Source of the DNA: Galeruca laticollis
Taxonomy: Eukaryota; Arthropoda; Insecta; Coleoptera; Chrysomelidae
Direction: 5' to 3'
Assembly (NCBI GenBank): GCA_963921935.1
Contig: OY998175.1
Span: forward strand, 263,865,709-263,929,708
DNA length: 64,000 nt
The notes below the pieces were generated by a model. That model worked only from the letters and a program-made list of their open reading frames with translations. It had not been told where the DNA came from and searched no databases. The translations under genes and the position numbers were made by a program. Every line of letters begins with the position of its first letter. The stretch's first letter is position 1. Of the stretch, positions 58,337 through 64,000 are shown in pieces.

Positions 58337-58965
58337 TATGCATTTAGTGGTAACATATTTCCGCTATAACCAGAGGCGTCCAGTGGGATAGAATAAAAAT
58401 AATAGTTTTCAATGTATATCATCTTAGAGTGAAAATTTGATAAACATCAATATGAAAAGATCATTTGAGATGGAATCAACTGAAACTTATAAATTTCATA
58501 CCCAAATTAGCAAAATAGTGTTGACTAGTGCGAAATAAGATATAAAATAAAATTAGGTATTATAAACATTCCATTTAATCTCGAATAACTTGAAAAATTC
58601 GTACTGTATCGCATAGAGACAGGAGGTTAATATTTACGTAGAAAGTAACGGAGTATCGAAGAAACATGCTGAAATCATTTTTACGATATTGGCGTGAATT
58701 GTAGGGGGGAAAAGAAGTATTTATCCGTACCGCATGCCTCTAGTGATCGAGGAAAATTATATTTTACGACTAATTGAAGTATCCTGATATATAAAAAGTG
58801 GAAGGTGTAAAAACAATGGACTACAATGATTTCAAATATTTATGATATAACACCCTAGATCTCAGTAAGGAGGAATATTTTACTGAAGTATTCTCGAATC
58901 TTCCTATTTTGTGCTAAGGTTTCTCCAGTTACTATATGGACAATTGTTAATGAACCACCCTGTAT

Positions 58966-60756
58966 AAAAATGACTGTTGTACAAGTGAAAAACACCATTT
59001 TTTACGATAACGTCAAAATTCTACTAAATTATGTTAAACCTGACGTTTTTACATAGATGTGAGAGGTTCTGTGTTTGCTTGTATTTAGTTTATGTAGCTT
59101 TAATTACCTAGAACGATCGGAATAACTAATTTAGTAAAAAAAATTAAAAACTTTTACCTGAACTTTTATAAGTGAGAATGATAAAAAGGTTTATGATAAC
59201 CCTGAAAAATATGGTGGGTTAAGGCTTGATGTATGCGGTTGGAAAGGAATGAAAAATGGTATTCCTGCTATTTACAGTGAAAGGAAAGTGAAAGGGAAGT
59301 CGTACGAATAACTATCCAGTGGAATAATTGTAGATACTAAAAAAGTCTACAATTCCTCAAATACATGCTTAAATCTTCATTTTCTGTGTTGTTTTACTTA
59401 GTCGTGAAAATAATTCTATGTTGACGAAATTAAGTATACGAGTATGTACAATATTTCATATCTCAAATGAAATTATTTTAGTGAAAACAATAAGCTTGCG
59501 AGATATTTATTTTTTCTGGTCTGAAATACTTTGTTGAAGAAAATTGAACTGTGAAATATCATGGTACAGAATAACGATAAATAAAAGGTACTCTGAAGAT
59601 AGGGCGTAGAAAAATGACTATTAATATACAAATAATAATTATTTTTTATTAAATAATAGAGACAAAAAAATCTCGAAAACCATTACATTCAGGCATAGGG
59701 AAATGTTAAGAATATATGGTTGAAATCTAATATAGAATTGATGCGACAAAAAAATATTTTGCCATTTAAAAAAACACAGTTATTACTATTATTCATTATC
59801 CAAAATTTACGTTAATTATTCTTCACCCTGTATAAAAATAAAAAATGAAACACGTTTTTCTGGGATATTATTGAGTTACCTTACAGTGACCTTTGTGATA
59901 ATAAGTTGTTGATAATTATATCAGCAATTTGGAAAGTTAAAAATATACTGGGTGTTTCATTTGGAATAACGAAGTGGACTGCAACATAACTATGATTATG
60001 TGTCAAATAAATCATAATATATTAGGGGTAAGCTGTTTACTTAATAGCCGATAAATATTGAACAGTTTGTTCATGACTATTATAGATGAGAATATTTTCT
60101 TGTTTCATACTTTTTTCATTAGTCGGGTTTTAGTTTTGGAATTTACTTTTTATTCCGTATGCGATTACATCCTCTAGCGGGTACTTTCAATATACTTTTT
60201 TAATTTTGAAATGTAGAGTCATGGGTTATCTGTTTACAGAATACAGCAGGCATCTTTTAAATTTGCACACCGACTAAAGTTGTGCAGATTAATTATAAGT
60301 AATTAATCTCGTGTACTGACAAGAAGTGTGAATATTGAAAAAATCGTTAAAATTCATAAATTAAAAAAATAAATGATTTAAATTATCTAATTTCATAAAA
60401 GACATTGTTTGTTAGAACTGGACAATGTCTCAGTAACACGGAAACATCTGTTTCTGAATATTTACCACCCGAGAAAAGTTTTTTTCCAATAATTCAAACA
60501 GAGGAAACAATATTTTTTACTCATCAGTGCGTATCACGATCCCACAAAATAAGGTGCCTCTGACAAGCTATGCCGTTTTACAAAACTCTTCTTTGGATTT
60601 CCACTACAATTCCAAAAATGAAATCGTAACACGTGATTTAACACTGGGAGATTCTACGTTTTAAAGAAATAATGATTCACATTTAGAACAGATGTTTTCA
60701 TTTGAACTTGATACAGTATGCTCTTTCATATCCGAATATAAAGACAAGTAAAACGT
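58966..60756. other. AT-rich region without recognised genes
   Basis: Short CACCCTGTAT / ATACTGGGTG strings at 59825 and 59948 resemble transposon ends common in insects and could bound a 130-bp remnant. No coding sequence was identified. Confidence 0.4.
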
Positions 60757-61197
60757 GCAGCACTGGATAGTTCAACAGAAAAAACCAAACCTCTTGGTTC
60801 TGATGTTGAAGAAAAGCCTAGAATATCTAAGAAAAAGCGACGACCACATGATTCCCCATATTGTCTACAAGATGTTCAGAATTTTGGAAGACATTTGATG
60901 CGTCATCATTCCGATGAATTTGATGTTCAAAGTTTTTTATCTTTACACAAGGGTTCAAAACTACGAACCAAAACACGCTTTGGATCAAATTCGACGTCAT
61001 TGAGATTTTGTAACGATATAATTCCGATTAGCGAAAACAAGAAAAGCAATGTGAACCGTAGTATTTCTTGTAAATTTTGCAAAGGGTATTATGCCAATAA
61101 GTCTTCAAGGCGGCACGTAAAAAAATGTCCTCCGAATCCTGATCCCATAAAACCTTTAAGATCACAAAGCGAAGGTGAAACGGTTATGCTTAAATGA
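60757..61197 (+). pseudogene. Zinc-finger N-terminal fragment, Crypton-like protein
   Basis: The frame reads EEKPRISKKKRRPHDSPYCL, NFGRHLMRHHSDEFDVQSFL and ISCKFCKGYYANKSSRRHVK, with CKFCxxxxxxxxxRRHVKKC as a zinc-binding set. Multicopy insect proteins with this N-terminal arrangement often continue into a Crypton-type tyrosine recombinase; here the frame stops at 61197 and no recombinase follows. The first finger has lost its second Cys (YCLQDV). The assignment is tentative. Confidence 0.45.
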
Positions 61198-63113
61198 TCC
61201 TCTAAGACTGAGCGGAGTACTAAACACGCTGACAAGTGATGTAATTCTCTTATTGCTAAAATAGACCTAACAATCTGTACGATACAAGCCGTTAAACTTG
61301 GAATGTAGTGGTATATCGAAAGTATTATACTATTTCGTTTTGGTAAGCCTTTTTATTATTAATATTTTGCAGGGCTGTTAATCCTAACCCATTCGGCATT
61401 AGTTTTAGACTGATTTTCGACCCAATAATATAGATAGTTATAGGGTTAGTGAAAAAATATTTGAAATGAAATTCCTATTTTCTGCAATTCTGCAATACTA
61501 TTTCATACAGTGTGAGACAAAAAATAAAGGACGGTGAATATTCCGAAATTGCAATTTTATTATAAATGATCCTATATTTAGAAATTTCGTCGGTATATAT
61601 CTGCATTTTTGTGTTATTACTGTTAGTTTTGGTACTTGTTAAATTCTTTAGTTTTTGAGATATACATTTTTAAAGTTAGTGCCCATCAGGATTTTATTTG
61701 CGTCAGAAATTAGCGTGTAATACAAAATAGATAATATACTTAATTTCTTGTATATTATACAACTGTATATATAAATAAAAATAGGCATATATTTAAGGAA
61801 TATTTTTGAAATAACATGCTAAACACGTACAGCGGCTTTTTAATTTTTTTATACTATGAAAGTTATATTCAATAGCTATGTGTAAAGCAATTTTGCGGGG
61901 TTTTTCATTAACGATTTTAGCCACCAATTCTTAAATGTCTTAGTTTTTGACACAGGAGCTATTGAGAACTTAATTATTTCATTGTTGATCACTAGTACAA
62001 AGAAAACAATTTGAAAAAGTGTTTAATTAATTGAATAATGGATTTGAACCACTGAATATCACTTCAGAAAAAAAATCCCCTGTTATGTGTTGAGCATGTT
62101 AATTTAAAAATACCCAATAATTACTTAACTAGTCGATATATTTAAGAACACTCTGTAAAAATAAGCATATTTTTATATTATTGCGCGATCTACAATAACT
62201 GCATCTAAAATATATTTTCTATATTGTATTACACGGGAAATTATCATAACAGAATCTTAATTGTTCATGACTTTAAAGATGTATATTTCAAAAACTGATC
62301 ATAGGAAAATCTTAAGAATTCAACACTTTCATTGAGTACTAAAACTAGTTACAAAAACTAACAGACATTAACCAGAATTAAGCTGAGCCTATCAGCAATT
62401 TAAGTAACTGGATCGAGTGCAAATGCATATCAAGTTTTCAAAGAAAGATACCAGTCGCCACTTTTCATAAAAATTACAGGGTCGTTATTCGGATCAACTA
62501 ATAACACAAAGTAAATTAGGTGTAGATATAAAATGGGAGGGAGAAGGTAGCATATTCTTCTGAATGCATCAGTCAAAAATGTAAATGTATATTTTCATAA
62601 AAATATATAATATAAGCTCGACTATTGAGCTTATTTATTTTCATATATGCTAATTTATAGATATTATTACGTATTCACTCTTTCATGTTATAAACAATCT
62701 CAGTTTCTTTAATATAAGTCAATTGTTTGTGATTCATAATTTCTATTTCTCATAGTTGATGTTTCAAATTAACAATTTCAGTCTCAGATAAAAATTTCTT
62801 ACGAAGAAAGCCGATTGCAATCATTTTATACAATGTCAATACCGAACTGGCAATTATTCTTTTGATTATATGTATTAACTGGCCGATAGTATATGTGGCA
62901 ACGCCGCAAGGAGTCCATATTACCTGAAATGTATCATATACGGAGCCTACCTTGCTTTTGAAATATGGAAATATACACCAACGGAGCCTATTGTAACCGC
63001 TACATATAACGGATCCCACTACGACGTCAACTTATATAGTGGTATACATGAAATATACGCTAGGAGCCCAAATTGGACTACAGGTATAACGGAGTTCACA
63101 TTAGCCTGCAACA

Positions 63114-63114
<1 letters not shown>
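61198..63114. other. AT-rich region; GGCTCC-like motifs near its right end
   Basis: No gene recognised. From about 62935 to 63110 strings such as ACGGAGCCTA, AACGGATCCC, AGGAGCCCA and AACGGAGTTC recur every 30-50 bp, echoing 53950-54250, which also lies beside a TA array. Confidence 0.45.

Positions 63115-63196
<82 letters not shown>
63115..63196. repeat. (TA)n microsatellite
   Basis: About 41 TA units, directly beside the third Penelope copy. Confidence 0.97.
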
Positions 63197-63199
<3 letters not shown>

Positions 63200-63204
63200 G
63201 GAAA

Positions 63205-64000
63205 TAGAGAAGAAGATATGATATTACAAATATTGAAGCTTACATTTTGTAAGCCCTATGGGAATATCCTCGATTTTTATTCCCCATTTTTGGTCAGTAC
63301 AACTGTGCAATGATATAGGAAGCCAGGAAAACTATATCTGCTGATCTTTAAAATTATTATCTAAGAAGACAGTTTAAAAGTAGAGAACCCCTTAGATTCA
63401 TCTACTCATTAACGACTTAATTGTCTTCTAATACCTAATTTTTCAACGAAATCGAGCTCTTGTATATTATCACAAATATGTAGTACATTTAGTTCTGTAT
63501 TAGGTGCCAAATAATGTATGGTGTTAAGAATTTTGTACTCACATTACTTTTTGTTGTAAAAGAAATCGTTGTATCTATTTGTTGCTACAGACACTATCTT
63601 TGAAATTAGAACTATTAACACCATATCTGAAAGTTCTGTAATTTTTTATTTCTTTAGTTTGTTTAATAAATATTAGTTGTAATGCCACATTTTCCTATTT
63701 TTTATCAGGTTAATTATTTATTATATGTAATGGATAACCATTGGGTGTTGCAATTTGTTTAATTGTATTAATTTCTCTATCAAAATTTTATTTGTTCATA
63801 GTAACTTAAAATGCTCTAAGTATCATTATATTAGATGCTGCTAATTTATGTGATATGGGATTATTGGAATTATATAGAATAATCACATCAGTGTATGTTG
63901 GATTTCTGTAAATTGAATGATCAATTACATTATCAACTTTTCGAATTTTTATATCAAAATAATTGTTTGCGTTATTTTCTTCAACTACTAATCTTAAGAT
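63205..64000 (-). pseudogene. Decayed third copy of the first Penelope family
   Basis: Sequence from 63217 (AGATATGATATTACAAATAT) follows 12713-13700 in order: AACTGTGCAATGATATAG, AAGAAGACAGTTTA, TAGTACATTTAGTTCTGTAT, TGTAATGCCACATTTT and TAAATTGAATGATCAATTAC. It carries many substitutions and several deletions, including the middle of the GIY-YIG domain. It encodes the minus-strand C-terminal part of the RT/GIY-YIG protein and continues past the window. It is much older than the 12-15 kb pair. Confidence 0.85.

Larger units (their letters stand above)
57226..58963. mobile_element. TA-flanked element hosting a mariner derivative
   Basis: Left end GGGGTGTTCCATTTAGAATT ... TCCATATGGTAACTGG is matched, inverted, near 58928-58963 (CCAGTTACTATATGGACAAT ... 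AACCACCCTG). TA borders both ends (57224-57225, 58964-58965). The CTCCTTAC/GTAAGGAG strings just inside extend the TIR. The interior, apart from the nested mariner, has no coding sequence I recognise. Confidence 0.6.

Overview
The window looks like repeat-dense, AT-rich intergenic DNA from an insect or close arthropod. The evidence is spliced genes with GT..AG introns, piggyBac (TTAA) and Tc1/mariner-like (TA) transposons, BEL/Pao LTR retrotransposons, non-LTR fragments and Penelope-like elements (PLEs). There is no bacterial-style gene organisation. I cannot name the species. Almost every coding region belongs to a mobile element, and most are broken. The only candidates for host or unassigned genes are a spliced YqaJ-nuclease gene (minus, 11202-16162) and a short GC-richer exon-like stretch (minus, 46033-46240).

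Layout. 1-4117: a decayed DDE_4-type transposase with a SWIM zinc finger, split by a 2.7 kb unassigned block. 5846-6602: minus-strand transposase remnant. 6916-7587: fold-back element. 7770-9375: about 335-bp tandem repeat array, split by a 5'-truncated LINE with a 10-bp target duplication. 9400-9930: LINE remnant. 11202-16162: YqaJ gene, whose second intron holds a head-to-head Penelope pair (12477-15646).

17164-29953 is the most striking object: a 12.8 kb element made of two arms of more than 5 kb in inverted orientation. It is flanked by a 6-bp duplication (TAGGTG), has AG...CT ends, terminal tandem CRE/E-box repeats, minisatellites, and at least two families of unrecognised genes present in both arms. 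A different PLE sits in the right arm with a 12-bp duplication, and the left arm still shows the matching empty site. The 6-bp duplication, AG ends and long TIRs recall Polinton/Maverick elements, but I see no polymerase, integrase, ATPase or capsid gene. It may be a non-autonomous or undescribed relative.

30222-39880: pieces of at least two plus-strand BEL/Pao elements, interrupted by a LINE fragment, a solo LTR and a block with a tRNA-like SINE head. 39931-45400: a third BEL/Pao element on the minus strand; its gag is split by a 1.69 kb non-coding palindrome carrying hammerhead ribozymes. 46748-48883: Tc1/mariner-like element with long TIRs. 49529-51788: piggyBac element with exact TTAA and TIRs. 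51953-52218: minimal hammerhead palindrome. 52480-52710: LINE tail. 53218-53930: hammerhead, inverted repeat and TA microsatellites. 57226-58963: nested TA-flanked elements, including a mariner deletion derivative. 60757-61197: zinc-finger remnant. 63205-64000: decayed third copy of the first Penelope family, running off the window.

A theme links distant parts of the window. Hammerhead-ribozyme cores (CUGANGA, stem II, GAA(A), short self-complementary stem III) recur in the termini of several distinct PLE or PLE-like palindromes, and several of these insertions have readable target-site duplications.
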